The notes under the pieces were generated by a model. That model was given only the letters and a program-made list of their open reading frames with translations. It was not told where the DNA came from and did not search any database. A DNA stretch of 64,000 nucleotides from Emydura subglobosa (lineage: Eukaryota > Chordata > Testudines > Chelidae): assembly GCA_007922225.1 (NCBI GenBank), contig ML679958.1, positions 51,416,838 through 51,480,837 on the forward strand, given 5' to 3'. The first letter of the stretch is position 1. Each line of letters begins with the position of its first letter. Made by a program: the position numbers and the translations under genes. Of the stretch, positions 1-12,049 are shown piece after piece.

Positions 1-780
1 AGTTTAGATGCACATCACATAAAAACTCTGTCTCTGTTGTTCATGAATGTCATGGGTCAGGCCCTTGAAGGGCTGCAGGCAGCAAGCCTACATATGACAG
101 GCTACCCTAAGGAGAATGAGTCAGCCCAGATCAACCTGTAGACAGTTAATTTCCTAAGTAGCTAGGCAGCTTTTAATTAGGTAAAGTGCACCTGTCATTA
201 ATAAAGATTTATGAGGGCTCAGTCAGGAAGCCCCCAGAACAGAGGAAGCTCCTGACTGGAGCTGGGTAAGGAAAATACTCCTTGTGGTGTCTTCCCGGAG
301 AGCAGAGGCTCATAGAGAGAAGAATAGGCCCAGAGAGAAAGTACTTCCAGGCAAGAGACCAAAGCAGCCCAGGAGAATAAACTGGGCATGGGACATCCTT
401 GGGGAGCTACTAAGGACAAGCTCAGCAAAGAGTAACACATTGATGGGGCAAGACTGATATTTGGCCATACACTTAGCAGGGGCCCAACCTACAGATAGAG
501 AATCCAACCTAATCATGCTGGGGGGCTAGTGGGGCAAATCATAAGACTGGTTATCACAGGAGGAGAGAGTTTCCAGTGAAGTAGCTGATTGAAGCTTTCA
601 TTTATGTTTTTGTGTTGCCCTTTTCTGTTAAATAAATGAGACTCTCCAAAGAGAGAGTTCTTTAGCATTATAAAGCTTTCTTGGACCTGTCCCAGCAGAA
701 GGGAAACTGAGGCAAAGATCACCTGCAGTGCCATGGCTGACCACAGGGGGCACACCAGCATGACCTTCATGCCGTTGTAG
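1..780. repeat. LTR-like degraded repeat, unclassified
   Basis: The stretch has the look of old LTR sequence: AATAAA-type signals near 201 and 631, a purine-rich block, and a pattern ('ggctcagtcagg...agctcctgactggagctgg') reminiscent of reptile gypsy LTRs. No TG...CA ends or target duplication could be fixed, and the window edge may cut it. It could equally be two separate fragments. Confidence 0.3.
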
Positions 781-1738
781 TGAGCCTCCTCAGTTTGTCA
801 ACAGCTTCATGGTTCCAGTGGAACATAGCTGTTGTAGGTGGCCATTGTCCCAAAGGGAGATGGGATCTCTGAAGTAGAGACAACATGATAAAGGGAGCAA
901 GGCACTATATGTTTTGTACAGCATAACATGACAGGACTGGGACATCGAGGCTCTGCAGCAATGCAAATAAATGTTAGAAACATGGTATTCACCAGGAGGG
1001 AAACTCACTCTTTATCCGAACCCAAATTTGTGGAGCTTCAAAAAATACTGCTAAACTCATTTATTTTTTCAAAGAATTTGAGAAAGGGAAGGTTGTGGGA
1101 TGTCATTTGTTGCCTGGGGAAGTTTGCTGTTTTGTACAGCAGTCTGGCAGAAGATGGATGATATAATGGAGTTTTTCTGGTTTTGTTTGGTTCTATTTAC
1201 AATTTTTTACCAAAAACTAGAGCTATGGATAGGGCTTCAAAACACAAATGTGAACAAATAACTTACTATGCTGATCTGTGCTATGCTAAGGATGAAGCCT
1301 TTATTATGTTTTAATTTATATCCTCAGGGAGGCACCCAGCAGACACAAATATATTTTAACATAGTTCCACATATGGGCATATCTGTAAGTTAAACACTCA
1401 GCATGTTGTCAATAATATGGGCTTGGAAACCTTGCCAGCAAGCTAAGCTGCTATAAGAGCTTAAATGGATAACTTATAGCATGATTACAAAGGACACATT
1501 TTACATACTATATCCCCTCTTTTAAAGCAGTATCAGGCTTCATGGTAACCCATCTATCTAGGTTCTTATATTGGCACCTATCACCACAGTACCTGGGCAC
1601 ATGTAACTGACAAGCTTAAGAATGGATTATGCAGTCTTTGCTGAGTTATAAATCAGTTGCGACTGAGAGGGAAGTAGTCCTTTTTAAAGAAAATATATAA
1701 TAAAATATTTAACATGGAGGTTGACAAAAATCTGGGTC
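781..1738. other. Unassigned AT-rich intergenic sequence
   Basis: No convincing coding frame, RNA gene or recognisable repeat was seen. Short open frames here lack any domain and start or stop haphazardly. Confidence 0.5.
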
Positions 1739-1759
1739 TGAACACCTACAAACTTTTAA

Positions 1760-1930
1760 TTAAGCATCAGTGCCGTGCTCAGCCCTTTGCAAGAAAGCAA
1801 AAATGACAGTCTCTGCCCTAAGGACCTTTCAGTCTAAGGGTGTGATTTTCAGAAGCAACCAAGTAAATTAATATCCTCTAATACAACTGTGCTCTTAACA
1901 CACAATGGCTGCTTCTGAAAAATCCCACCC
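1760..1930 (+). repeat. Ancient repeat fragment followed by a short fold-back
   Basis: The block 'gacagtctctgccctaagga' near 1805 matches the core of the older repeat seen at 17770 and 20040 ('agactatccctgccccaaag'). It is followed by inverted arms at 1842-1857 ('gtgattttcagaagca') and 1910-1927 (reverse complement 'tgggatttttcagaagca'), separated by about 52 bp. The arms suggest a small fold-back or MITE-type repeat. Family not identified. Confidence 0.4.
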
Positions 1931-3374
1931 TTCAAATGACAACACAAATAAGGCATACCGACACCCAAAGGGCAGATATGCAGATGACACCCACACAAGG
2001 GTCTTACTGTTAAATGTTTGCAATTCAAGCCACATCTTTTCTGTCACCAGAGGATGCCAAAGCCTATCGGAATCAAAAATAGAAAGATGCCGCTGAGAAG
2101 ATGGAACTTCCAGCTAACTAAATTGGGAGGGGGGAACAAAGTTAGGATTGTGTTGATAATAGCTCTCAACCAGATGCTCATTGCCTTTCTCTCCTTTTAA
2201 AAGCAGTGAAGCCTGCCTGAGTGAGACACTTTCAATAGTACTACTGCACCTTTGGGACTCCGGATAAGACTGATCCTTGCAAATGTTATGTGTAATTGAC
2301 TTTTGCTAAGAATGATAAATTTAATTGTTTGTGTTGCTCTTACTTCCGACCTGCAGTTGAGCACTTGATTATGTTTAATATTACAACTTTCTGTATACAG
2401 GGGCTGCTTAGATGCTAAGGGATGTGTATAACACACTCTCCCAGCCCCAGTGTAGAGATGCATGGCAAATTTTCTGTTCTAAGATATACTGTGTTGGAAT
2501 TTAAGGGAACCAACATAACTGGAGTCTTTTCTTCTGACACCCTTCTAGGTACAAAGGTTGTGAAGATTGTACTCAGTTGAGGATCTCAAAGTTCCAAAGA
2601 CTATTTTTTTAAAAGCCCAAGGGTGTGTAAAAGAGTTGGTTAGTTAAAGACTAAAGTGTGCAATTTGCAGAAGGCTCGATGTAGCAGGGCCTGCAGAATT
2701 GCACCACCCTATGTACCTGCTGAAGCTGTCTGTCCTGGAGCTGCTTGATGCGAAATCTGCTCCATTTCCTATGGAAGGAACAAACTGCTTCTAGTGTGTT
2801 AGCTGAGTTCCATGGGCCAGTGTGGAGGTGAGGAAGACTCCACCTCTTCCCTCTGTCTTTCTGGGCAATTTGTTCTTTAGGATTTAGAACAGTTACCAAT
2901 GTCATGGGCTTCCCATGATGTGGGCACCAAGAGGTAATTTTTCAGAGATGTGGGTAGATAATACTATTCCTGGGAATTTTGCTACTTGTGCTAAAGGTTC
3001 TGCAACTTACCATGAAAAAGAGAAGTAAATTGCACAACTTTCTGGTCAGGTAAATAATAAAAGTACCATCACATTGCATGCCCCCATTTTCCTTGAAACC
3101 CCACTGTGAGAAAGTACTTTCCCACTCCTTTTTAAGCAAGATAACATTCATGATTTACATTACCGGTTTTTGAGATTCCCAAGAAAGCTTCATGGGGCAG
3201 AGCACTTATTATTTAAAATAAATTTCTCAACAATAAAAAGCAGGATCTTTATATACAATTGCTTTGAAATCCTATGTTGTAGGAATTTTTAAATATAGCT
3301 TATCTGAAAGGAATGGAAAGACCACTTTTTTGTGCAAGGGTATGTAACATTAAAATGTATTTCTAATCAAGTGT
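1931..3374. other. Unassigned intergenic sequence
   Basis: Nothing recognisable was found on either strand. Open frames of 60-90 codons occur but show no domain, no codon bias and no splice context. Confidence 0.5.
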
Positions 3375-3379
3375 CTATA

Positions 3380-4488
3380 TGTAACTCTTCTGCCAGTCAG
3401 AGTCAGCAGCAACAAGGGTTGGGTTCAATATCTAGGGGTTCTTTTCAACAATACAACACAAAACCAGCTCAAGTCCCCACCCAGTAACCTGGGACAATTA
3501 CACACCAACCCTTGGGCACCTCTAGAGGCAAAATACTTCCCTTCTCCCAAGCACAGAGACTGAGTTAGAAAAGAGACTTTTAATAAAAGGGGAAAAGTAA
3601 ACCAGCATTAACTTGAGAAAACACCGCAAGCAGGATTCAAACACATAAAACCATAAACCAAACACCCCCACTCCAGAGTACATTGGGTAGTTTCCTTTTG
3701 CCTCAGGTTCTTAAGTCCAGCAACAAGAAGTTCCTTTAATGTGCCCCGCCCTTCACAGCACCCGACTCAGAGGTGTTGTCCTTAGTCAAGGCAGACTCGG
3801 AGTCTAGAGGTGCAGCTGCGGAGTTCACCTCCCACCCTGGTTGGCGGGGAAGGGAAATAAGGCACCTTGCTCACTCCCCTGTCCAGCGGCTCCATGGGCC
3901 GCCCTGCTGGTCACCCTCCACCTGCACACCATCACTTTCTGCTAACAGCTGCTTCTCCATTACGACCTCTGCAAGTTGATCTCTTGAGGTTCCACGCAGC
4001 TCTCTGATTCTCAGTGATTGTAAGCTCTCAGTGGGTGAATCTCAGTGCTGATGCTGAGTAGGAGCGCTGTCCCACAGTAGATGATTGAGTTCTACTGAGC
4101 ACTTAACAAAACAAAAGACTTCTAATTGAATCTTACCTAATTCTATCTTTGAACAGTGGAAGAGGGGAGATAAAACCCTGACGGAGACTCTTAGTCACCC
4201 CATCAACCTGCATAGAGCTCTGGCATCTGAGCCCCTTGCTTAGCCAGTTCGATTCAGATGATAGTTCTGCTGCCCTTTGCTCATACAATAAGGTGAACAA
4301 CATTTCGTTACCCCTTTATTTAACAATAAAGTGATTTGTAACCCAACACCAGACAAAGGAATTATTTGGGCAAAGCAATCCCAGCATTCCCATCAGCAGG
4401 GTGGGTGTGTTCATGCAAATACAGTCTGGCCCTAATGCCTGTTCCTCTTCCCCAGCCAGCTCGGCAAGACGTTCAGACCCTACTTACA
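3380..4488 (-). repeat. Solo LTR, family 1 copy A
   Basis: The 1109-bp block begins TGTAAC, ends CTTACA and is flanked by the 4-bp duplication TATA (3376-3379 and 4489-4492), as expected for an integrated LTR. Related sequence recurs in the same orientation at 48304-48500 (its left part) and 55604-56611 (its right part), which proves it is a repeat. Orientation is uncertain: minus is favoured by an ATTAAA-type signal near the left end when read in reverse. The duplication is low-complexity, so the exact ends are less sure than the family membership. Confidence 0.65.
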
Positions 4489-4492
4489 TATA

Positions 4493-6785
4493 TTTAAATA
4501 TAAGAAGCAATTTTCCCTCTATCAATGTCAAATTTTCGCTAGATATCCCAAATCCCCTTTTTAAACCAGCTATTGTTCAATAGAGGTAATTTATCCCTTT
4601 TGTAAGGTTATGCAAATAACCTATCCACAATTGGAACTTTACATGCAGCTTATATCCCCAAGAATGTTTTGTATGAAGTTGTTTCAAAAAGATTCAAATC
4701 TTTATAATTAAGAAGGGGAAATATATTAATAAGGATAATGGAATACTTTTCTAATCTCCTAGTTATGCAAATTAGTCTACAATTTTTGTCATTTACTTTA
4801 GAATCAGCAGAACAATGGAGCGTTTTTTCCCAGAGCATAACAATCTTTCTCATTTGTCTGCTTGAGACAGTACAACTAGATATTTATTTCCACACAGAAA
4901 ACTTTGTTAACAGTTTGAAGACTGTAAACAGACATCAGTCAGTTAAACATACGTACACATTTGAAAACCAGAACATTCATAATTAATATTTCACAAACAA
5001 CTATAACATTGACCTCAGATGTCTACCCACCATATTGTTATATTAACTTGCTTTGTACATAATTGTATTGGTGAGTAAGGGGGCAGAATTTTGGTTCAGA
5101 TACAATTTCACAACATTTTACACATTTTCATTTTACCTGTGTTTTGCTTATCCAAATTCCACCTGGCAGATGGTGGGGCTATCCAAATCTCAAATACCCA
5201 CTAAAACAAGTTCTACATCTAGATGAGCTAAAAAAAAATCACAAACACTTACTGTTATGTATTTTGCTCTTTACATAACCGGCAGTTTATGAAGGAACCT
5301 TGTGGGCACAGTGGCATCTAAATAGCCATGTTTACTAACTATAATGCATCTGCTGTGGTAGGGTTCTGGTGGTTTCTGAAAAACAGAGGGAGTGCAGGTC
5401 ACTACAAGCCTCAAAATCTATTTATGCTACTCAATTCCTATACACTACATTCATAAAAAACCAAAATTGCATTTAATTCCATATTAGTTATTCCAAAAGT
5501 CTTCTTAACTTTGCCTAACTTATCTTAATTTTATACAGATAAACCTATGCTCACAAATCGGGGCAACTGACTAATTTATTATATAGGATTGTAACAGCTG
5601 CCCTGGGGCTACAAGATCAAGTTCATCCTGGGAACAAAGAAATTCCGGGAGGTATAGTTCCCAGATGGATGCTGAGGATTAAAGGTTGGTTAGTAATGCA
5701 CACTAGGAAAGGGGGCAGCAATGTAAAAGAGCTTTCTTTTCAGTAACAGAGAGAAGCTAGGGAAGAGTGAAGGCTGGCAGTGCTTCTTCCTGATGAGTGA
5801 ACCTGAAAAGGACTAGATTAGGGTAAAGGACCCAAGAGTTGTGGGACAGAGAGAGATGGAGACTAGAAACAAAAGGTTTTGAAGTACACAAGGAAGGTTG
5901 CTGGTAGGCTTAGGAGCCAGAATTGACTAATTCTCAGGTGGACTGACTGCAGAAAGGAAAAAGGCATGGGCAAAGGAGCAGAGAGGGCTGTGGACATGAA
6001 CTGAGCACTAGTTCTATGTTTTGAGGCCCACAACAAGATTTCTGAGAGGATGGGATGAAATCTGCTTTTATCCCCTGTATCAATGTGAGGAAATATTGCT
6101 CAGGCCCTTGATGGAGTGCTATGGCAGAATAAAGGGAAAAAACTGCTTGTTGGGGCAATTGTTTGCTTTGTTAACTACACAATGGGTAGTTTTTGTTGTT
6201 TTCTCTTATCTCATTTAGCCAGAGGGTTACATTAAACTACAAAAATCATCAGGAAATAAACTATCTACAGGGAGGAGAAACTGGGGCATTTGATGATTAG
6301 AGAGGTAAGTCACTGCTACAAGGATGAAGAATGAAATTGACTAAACATGAATTAAAAACAGGAAATTTTTCTTGAATCATTTTCAGTCATAGTAATCTTA
6401 ATTACTGTTAATCTGTAGGTAAAGTCTCAAAATGGTGATCTATGAGGCCTCATTCCTTTAAGTAACAATATTCTGAAAAGCTTTCTAAAGCAATTGAAAT
6501 GTATATTCAGTCTGTCTAGGAATTTCCTGCAATTTTTAGAAAAACATTTAAAAAGTTGGTACAAATATGTGGAATACATAGCTATGTAATGATTCTTTTC
6601 TGTGTACTGAACCTTTACATTTCAGCATTCAGCAGTGGGCAGAACCAGTTGCTATTTTGTAAGACAGAATTCAAGCAGTATGATACAAAAAAGACACTTT
6701 TCTCTTCTAAGGAAAATTTTTCAGACTGAAATTACAGGATTGGTCTGTATATGAAAATATATATCAAAATGTTCAATCCTCCAAA
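4493..6785. other. Unassigned AT-rich intergenic sequence
   Basis: Long AT-rich stretch with no supported gene or repeat. It may hold very old decayed repeats that cannot be recognised by eye. Confidence 0.5.
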
Positions 6786-6789
6786 AAGT

Positions 6790-6868
6790 CATGTGAGTAA
6801 TTTTAGTTAAGTGAGTAGCCCTGCTCGGGTAAAGACTAAATTTTGGGGGTTAAAGTTACTCGCATATG
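6790..6868. repeat. Fold-back repeat with 'gtgagtaa' arms
   Basis: Arms at 6790-6806 ('catgtgagtaattttag') and 6851-6868 (reverse complement 'catatgcgagtaacttta') can pair over most of their length around a 44-bp loop. The wording resembles an old amniote interspersed repeat rich in 'agtaa...ttactc', but I cannot name the family. Confidence 0.45.
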
Positions 6869-7374
6869 TAATTGTTTGTAAGAATGGGACACTAAATATT
6901 TAATCAACAAATGATGTGAATGTGTATCCATCTCACATAATGATAGAGATGTTTAATCCACACATCTGGAAACTGAGTTATTCTTGTAGCTTAATCTTTT
7001 CTCCGTAGACTCTCTGAAGAATAAACAGGAGTCTTAAACTAACAAATCAGAAGCTCCACTATATTCATGAAAATTTTATTCAGACTCTGAGGCATAACAA
7101 TCTTTCAAGAAAAGTACATAGTCTGCCATTTTCATCAAACAGACTGCAGCTAATTGGCTCTCAGAACTTACAAAAAATACTGGCATTTACACAGAATGTG
7201 AAGGATCTCAGGCCTCTAACCCACACGCACAGGAAGTGTTCAGACTGCAGTCACCACCCAACAGCTCTTCCAAACTACACTAGAGAAAGAAGCTAGTGAA
7301 GCTTTATATCACAAAGGGGCCTTCCCACAAAGCTCTGGACTGGGGGAGATGTCCAATCCCACCAATTGGCTGAG
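6869..7374. other. Unassigned intergenic sequence
   Basis: No gene, RNA or repeat could be supported before the LTR that begins at 7380. Confidence 0.5.
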
Positions 7375-7379
7375 GTACA

Positions 7380-8552
7380 TGTCATGCGGGCTGGTTTGAG
7401 TGGGGGGGCATTTAGTATATTGGGTGACATCAGTATGGCAGAATCATAATAATCCATGTGGGATATGCCATGTCAGGTACTGTTAGGAAGGTTATAATGT
7501 GCTAAGTAAGATAATAATACTTATGTTCATGTGTGATATTTGAAATGGAAGTTATAGATGTATTTGAGATATCTGTATTTCAAATTGTGCTGCCTGGGCA
7601 ACACCCCAGATAGGAAGGCTGCAGAACAATGGCCTGCATAATGGCCCATTAAGGCATTCCCAGGTGCAAGAGGCCCTGAGGGAGAAGCCAGCATCACCAC
7701 TGAGTCACCAGAACCTGCTTACATGACTCTGGACTCCATTGCAGGCAGCCTACCTGATGAAGCATCAGGACTGTCCCATGTGACTATGGACCCCAGGCAC
7801 ACCAGAGGAGTCACCAGGATTGGCCCATGTGACTATGGACTCCATTTTGGGTCTTGTGACTGCCCACAGGCTGCATGGCCAGAGGAGGGGGTTTATAAGA
7901 TCAAGCCAGAGAAACCATCTTGTCTTTGTTCCTGTCCAGTCTGCAGACATACACCTATCTCTGGACCAATTCATCTTGCGACTGAACCGAAGGACTTAGA
8001 CCCATCCAGGTACTGGATGTGAACCAGAGAGAACTACACAAGCCTGCAAATCCACCTTTCTTCCAGAAACCTGAAGTATATGGATTTTTAATCATTTGTA
8101 TATCTGTGGTTTACTTTAACCCTTTAACATTTCTCTTGTGGTTTATTCCTCTCTTTTTACAATAAACCTTTAGTTTAGATACTAAAGGATTGGCTGCCAG
8201 CGTGGTATTTTAGGTAAGATCCAAACTTATATTGATCTGGTGCTGTGGCTGACCCCTTGGGGTCAGAGGGAACCTTTTTAGTAAAGAGCACTGAGTTCTA
8301 ATAACTGGTCTCTTTGCTGGACCTAGTGCTGATTTGGGAGCCTGGCTGATTTGGGAGCAATAAAGGGGGCTGTGGGCATTTGTGGACTGGCTTCTTGATA
8401 TCCAGTGTGGGAAAATCAGAAGCAGTTTGTGGCTGGTTGGGAAGCTGGGCTTCAGTGTCACCCACCAGCGTGGGGAGAATCTGCTCTCCTTTTGCAGCCT
8501 GCCCTGACCTTGGCATTATCAGTTGGCAACCCTGGGCACGGGTCGTATCACA
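7380..8552 (+). repeat. Solo LTR, family 2 copy A
   Basis: The 1173-bp block starts TGTCATGC, ends GTATCACA and has a perfect 5-bp duplication GTACA (7375-7379 and 8553-8557). A TATA-like 'gtttataag' lies near 7892 and an AATAAA signal near 8161, giving plus-strand U3-R-U5 order. A second copy at 32303-33380 aligns along its whole length and carries its own 5-bp duplication. No internal retroviral region adjoins it, so it is a solo LTR formed by LTR-LTR recombination. A 5-bp duplication fits ERV class III or Ty3/gypsy; the sequence alone does not decide. Confidence 0.85.
7701..7852 (+). repeat. Tandem U3 repeat, about 50 bp x 3
   Basis: Three degenerate units each carry 'catgactctggactccat' or a close variant (near 7722, 7778 and 7826). 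The sister LTR at 32303 has only one unit, so the array expanded, or contracted, after the two copies diverged. It lies just upstream of the TATA-like box, where LTR enhancer repeats usually sit. Confidence 0.7.
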
Positions 8553-8557
8553 GTACA

Positions 8558-8930
8558 CTACTTAAACCAGAAAGAGCATAGGAAGTTGTCTGAGCAATAA
8601 GGTGAATCCCTGGCTGGCTGCTAATATGGACCCTGACGATTTGCTTGATTCCTGGTTCCTGCTTCCCAACCTGTTCCTATCCTCTTTATCCTAGACCCAC
8701 ATCTGTTCCCGCTTTCCTGACTTGTTCCAGGTCCCTGCTCCTATGCCCAACCCCTGATGTTGACTCCAGCTTCGACACCTGGCTTGGCACCTGACTTTGT
8801 CTCTGGCTCTGATTTTTTTGCATGGCCTCTGTCTCCAGCTCTGACCTTTGGCTTGGCTCCTGAGTCTGACCTCAACCCTGGTTCAAAGCACCTTACTCTA
8901 ACCATTAGGTTGGACTGCCCGTGCCCCAAT
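8558..8930. repeat. Degenerate CT/TG-rich minisatellite
   Basis: From about 8640 to 8890 a loose motif such as 'ctggctctgac' or 'cctgacttgttcc' recurs many times with variable spacing. It gives spurious open frames on both strands. It may belong to an LTR but no ends were found. Confidence 0.45.
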
Positions 8931-10367
8931 CCCTTCACAGAACTTGCTTCTAAACTCATTGAAGTAGATTCATTTGATTCATGAAGCTCACAAGCTCCAT
9001 ATTATCTGCAGAGTTGCTAAAAAAACTATTTGTCTTATGGAAACAGAAGCTTCTCAAATCTCTTGTGGCAGAGGTGGGGAGTTTTAAAATTCCTTGAAGC
9101 AAAAAGACTGGTCTAATAGAGGTTACCAGGACTGCAGAAACCCTGGTATAGCTTTCAATACCAAGCAATTTGTGAAGTTAACTGAAAACTTCCAAAGCAC
9201 AGTTAGGTTCAAAAGTCTATAAATTAAATTTCAAATATTTGTAATCTAACTATGGAGAGAGAGAAACAGGAAATGGCTCTATACACTAGGTCTTATTTAG
9301 CACCCGAGAAAACAAAATTTCAAGTTTCTATACCAACCCATTTTTCAGAGAGATGATTTTATAAGATATTAAAAAGCCTTTTCCAGAAAGCAGGAAACTA
9401 TTTTTTTCAAAGAACCATAACACAAAACAATCTTACATGATTGGCCTACCCCAAAAGTCAAAACATCCAGCCACCATGAAACCACACTTGTAGCACCCAA
9501 TGAACAATGTATACAATGTATACAATGTATTCACTTTCCATGCCTACTCTACCACTGCACTCTTTCAAGATTGCCAACAAGGGGCTGAATTGATGTCAAT
9601 CATGGTAGAGTCTTTGTGATGTGCAGAATAGGAGGTGTGCTGTTTCACAAAGCTCAATAAAAAAACCCTCTGCTAAGAACAACTTTTGTTCCCTACTAAT
9701 CCAGGCTGTATAAAGACAAAAACTGTACAGGTAAAGGGATCCATATCCATCAACATTCCCACAAGCTATCCAGTGTACCCTGCCACCTTTGAATCATTGC
9801 ATCAGAATCACTGTGTATCTCATACTGTACTTCAAGAGCCTGTAGACCACTTTCACTCCAAACAAAAACAGCAATTGCATTAACAGTGACATCTGGCACT
9901 CACATCAAAAGTGTAACGCTCAGCACCCACGACTTCCCCCGTGCTGGATGCTGACTGTGTAGGCCAAGAGCAACTATTTTATAAATGTTCAGGAGGCAAG
10001 AGCAATTGTGACATCCTAACATCCTAGACTCTATTGCTGTAATCATGTTTACATGTGTTTGGGAACACTGCGCTTGGAATATTTTGTGTGCATTTTGTTT
10101 GTAACATCTCACAGTTCAGGTTGCTGCTTAGAAATGTTTTGAGACCTTTTGTTACACAAGCAACTGACTTGCTTATATCTGAGAACAGTTATGTGAATGT
10201 GCTTTGTTATTTTATTTCAGTAGAACGATCCATACTGATGGCTAATTCAACCCTAGCATTTCTAGTATTAGACTAACTTATACTCCCCTCTTTTGTGAAA
10301 ACATATATATATTATTTAGGGGGAATGCAGCTTTAATTGGAAGTTGTAATTTTTGTTTTAAGCTTGC
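8931..10367. other. Unassigned sequence with a small decamer repeat
   Basis: The only distinct structure is 'caatgtatac' repeated about 2.5 times at 9506-9531. Otherwise no gene or repeat family could be recognised. Confidence 0.5.
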
Positions 10368-10391
10368 TTTTTTTTTTTTTTTTTTTTTTTT
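10368..10391. repeat. Poly-T tract, 24 bp
   Basis: An unbroken run of T immediately precedes the probable TG start of the retroviral LTR at 10391. No retrocopy body was found on either side. Confidence 0.9.
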
Positions 10392-11004
10392 GAAGTAGAA
10401 GTTAGCTACTGTGACTGAGGAATGAATGATGTGTCTGTGATAATGAGCTAAAAGGCAACAACTGTAAGTCTCCCTGATAACAGGAAGGGAGTGAAGCAAG
10501 ACTTTGTTGTAATGACTTTTACAATACAGATGGCCGAAGATTGCAGGATCAGAATAACCCCAGGTCCAAAGAAGTCGACCCCCCCAAGAATAGAAACAAG
10601 ACAAAGTGTGAAACAGGAATCAAAAGATAATGGAAAGCCATCATATTTGCAACATTATGAGTGATTGATATGAGAAAGCAACATGACACAGCAAGATCCA
10701 TAGACCCGAATGGGGATGGATCACTATAAAAATGGGATAAAAAGATAAGGACTTTGAGTTCGTTCTGCAAGCATCCAGGATCATCAGATTCATGACCGAT
10801 AGAGCCCAGCTCCACTATCGTGTTCAGTCCACCTGGCCAGTGGACTGGCTCAAGCAACTCAGAGGCTGGTAAATATATTCTGCCTGCAGAATTCCATGTA
10901 TGTGTGTAGGCAATTGCTTTTTGAAATCTCTGTAGTCACGTGGCATATTGCCTTGTCCCCTCTCTGAGTAAGGTCCTGCTGTTTATTTCATTTATAAGTA
11001 TATT
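10391..11004 (+). repeat. Putative 5' LTR of a decayed endogenous retrovirus-like element
   Basis: Support comes from three points: a candidate primer-binding site directly downstream at 11009, a 97-bp terminal stretch (10905-11001) that recurs at 14812-14913 downstream of gag-like and env-like remnants, and a TATA-like 'gggataaaaag' near 10734. The right end is set by the primer site. The left end (TG after the poly-T) is a guess, and no target duplication was found. Confidence 0.5.
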
Positions 11005-11008
11005 ATTT

Positions 11009-11026
11009 TGGTGGAGGATTGTGAAA
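11009..11026 (+). promoter_or_regulatory. Putative primer-binding site, tRNA-Ala type
   Basis: The sequence opens 'tggtggaggat', which is the complement of the CCA end of a vertebrate tRNA-Ala as I recall it, then diverges. Eleven matching bases next to an LTR end are suggestive but short. Confidence 0.45.
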
Positions 11027-11130
11027 GGAGGAATACTTGGCATATACCACAGTTACTGTGAATCTGGTGTGCACACGATCTTACAAAAAATTGGGGAAAC
11101 TGAGTCTTTGTGCTTATGTGATTTGTGTGC

Positions 11131-11280
11131 AGGGCATTACACCACACCCCTTTTTCTGGGCCACATGCAGGAAATTGTAGCTGCACCCATTCTGGCACGT
11201 GCAGGGTATTGTAACTGCACTCCCTCTTCTCTGGCCACATGAGGAGCATTGTAGCCACACTTCATTCTGCCACGTGCAGG
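11131..11280 (+). repeat. Tandem repeat, about 36 bp x 4
   Basis: Four units of 34-39 bp follow the pattern 'agg(g/a)..attgta.c..cac...ttct.g.cac(g/a)tgc', starting near 11131, 11169, 11203 and 11242. It sits in the leader region between the primer site and the gag-like remnant. Confidence 0.75.
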
Positions 11281-11399
11281 ATCTAACTGCTCCCTACCCT
11301 TCTCCCCATTTGTTTGCTTAGAACAGAGCTACAGATGTTAGGGCCAGAGCTGGAAAATCTGGGGCCATACCAAGGGAAAGGATGTTTAGAAAAAAGCAG

Positions 11400-11870
11400 C
11401 CTAAAAATCCTATCCCTTAGGGGAGGACCCGAACATCCCACCACCATCACTCCCCTTTGTAAAAGAAATCACTTCTTTTAGCAGCATCCTCCAAAAATTC
11501 GGGCCTAGCCCATGGATGGATCAGGCCCTCGCAGATGTCTGTACTATTTCAGATAAATTGGCTCAGTACTTGATCGTGTATAATCCTTGTAGCCCAACTA
11601 AAAAGGATGCAGCTGCAATCTGGCTTTTATGGGAAGCATGTAACAGTGGTTACCTCTGATCTGCAGCAGATCAGGAGTTAATTGCCTCCCTAAATGAAAA
11701 ATTGGATCAAATAGAACATTGAAAGGGATCTTCCACAGGGGTACAGAACCAATTTAACTCCCTCCAAGAAACACTCCAAGAGGAGAGACCAAAAAAAAGA
11801 ACCTTAGAAGAAATAATTTGGTCTAAAAATAAAAATTGAAAGGGAAAATCAAGCAGTGCAGAGGATAGTA
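11400..11870 (+). pseudogene. gag-like remnant of the retroviral element
   Basis: Between the primer site and the env-like region one frame reads as a charged, helical, gag-like peptide for about 80 codons (roughly 11460-11720, one stop near 11658), followed by a lysine/glutamate-rich coiled-coil-like stretch (11750-11850). No zinc knuckle or major homology region could be identified, so the call depends mainly on position. Frameshifts and stops make it non-functional. It could also be untranslated leader with chance coding character. Confidence 0.35.
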
Positions 11871-12012
11871 AATAGACTGAATCTGGAGCAGGGGAGACCA
11901 CTTGCTAGTCATAGCTGTTATGAATCCCTGATTAAACTGTTAAGGAATGTTGTTGCTGTTAGCCTGCACCTTAAAATGATCTCACAGGGCTAATTGGTCG
12001 CTCCCCACCACC

Positions 12013-12014
<2 letters not shown>

Positions 12015-12044
<30 letters not shown>
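12015..12044. repeat. (CA)15 microsatellite
   Basis: Fifteen uninterrupted CA dinucleotides lie in the body of the decayed retroviral element. Confidence 0.95.

Positions 12045-12049
<5 letters not shown>

Noticed and set aside
10368..10391. Poly-T tract as the tail of a minus-strand retrocopy
   Set aside because: No recognisable retrocopy body or target duplication adjoins it. The following sequence fits better as an LTR.
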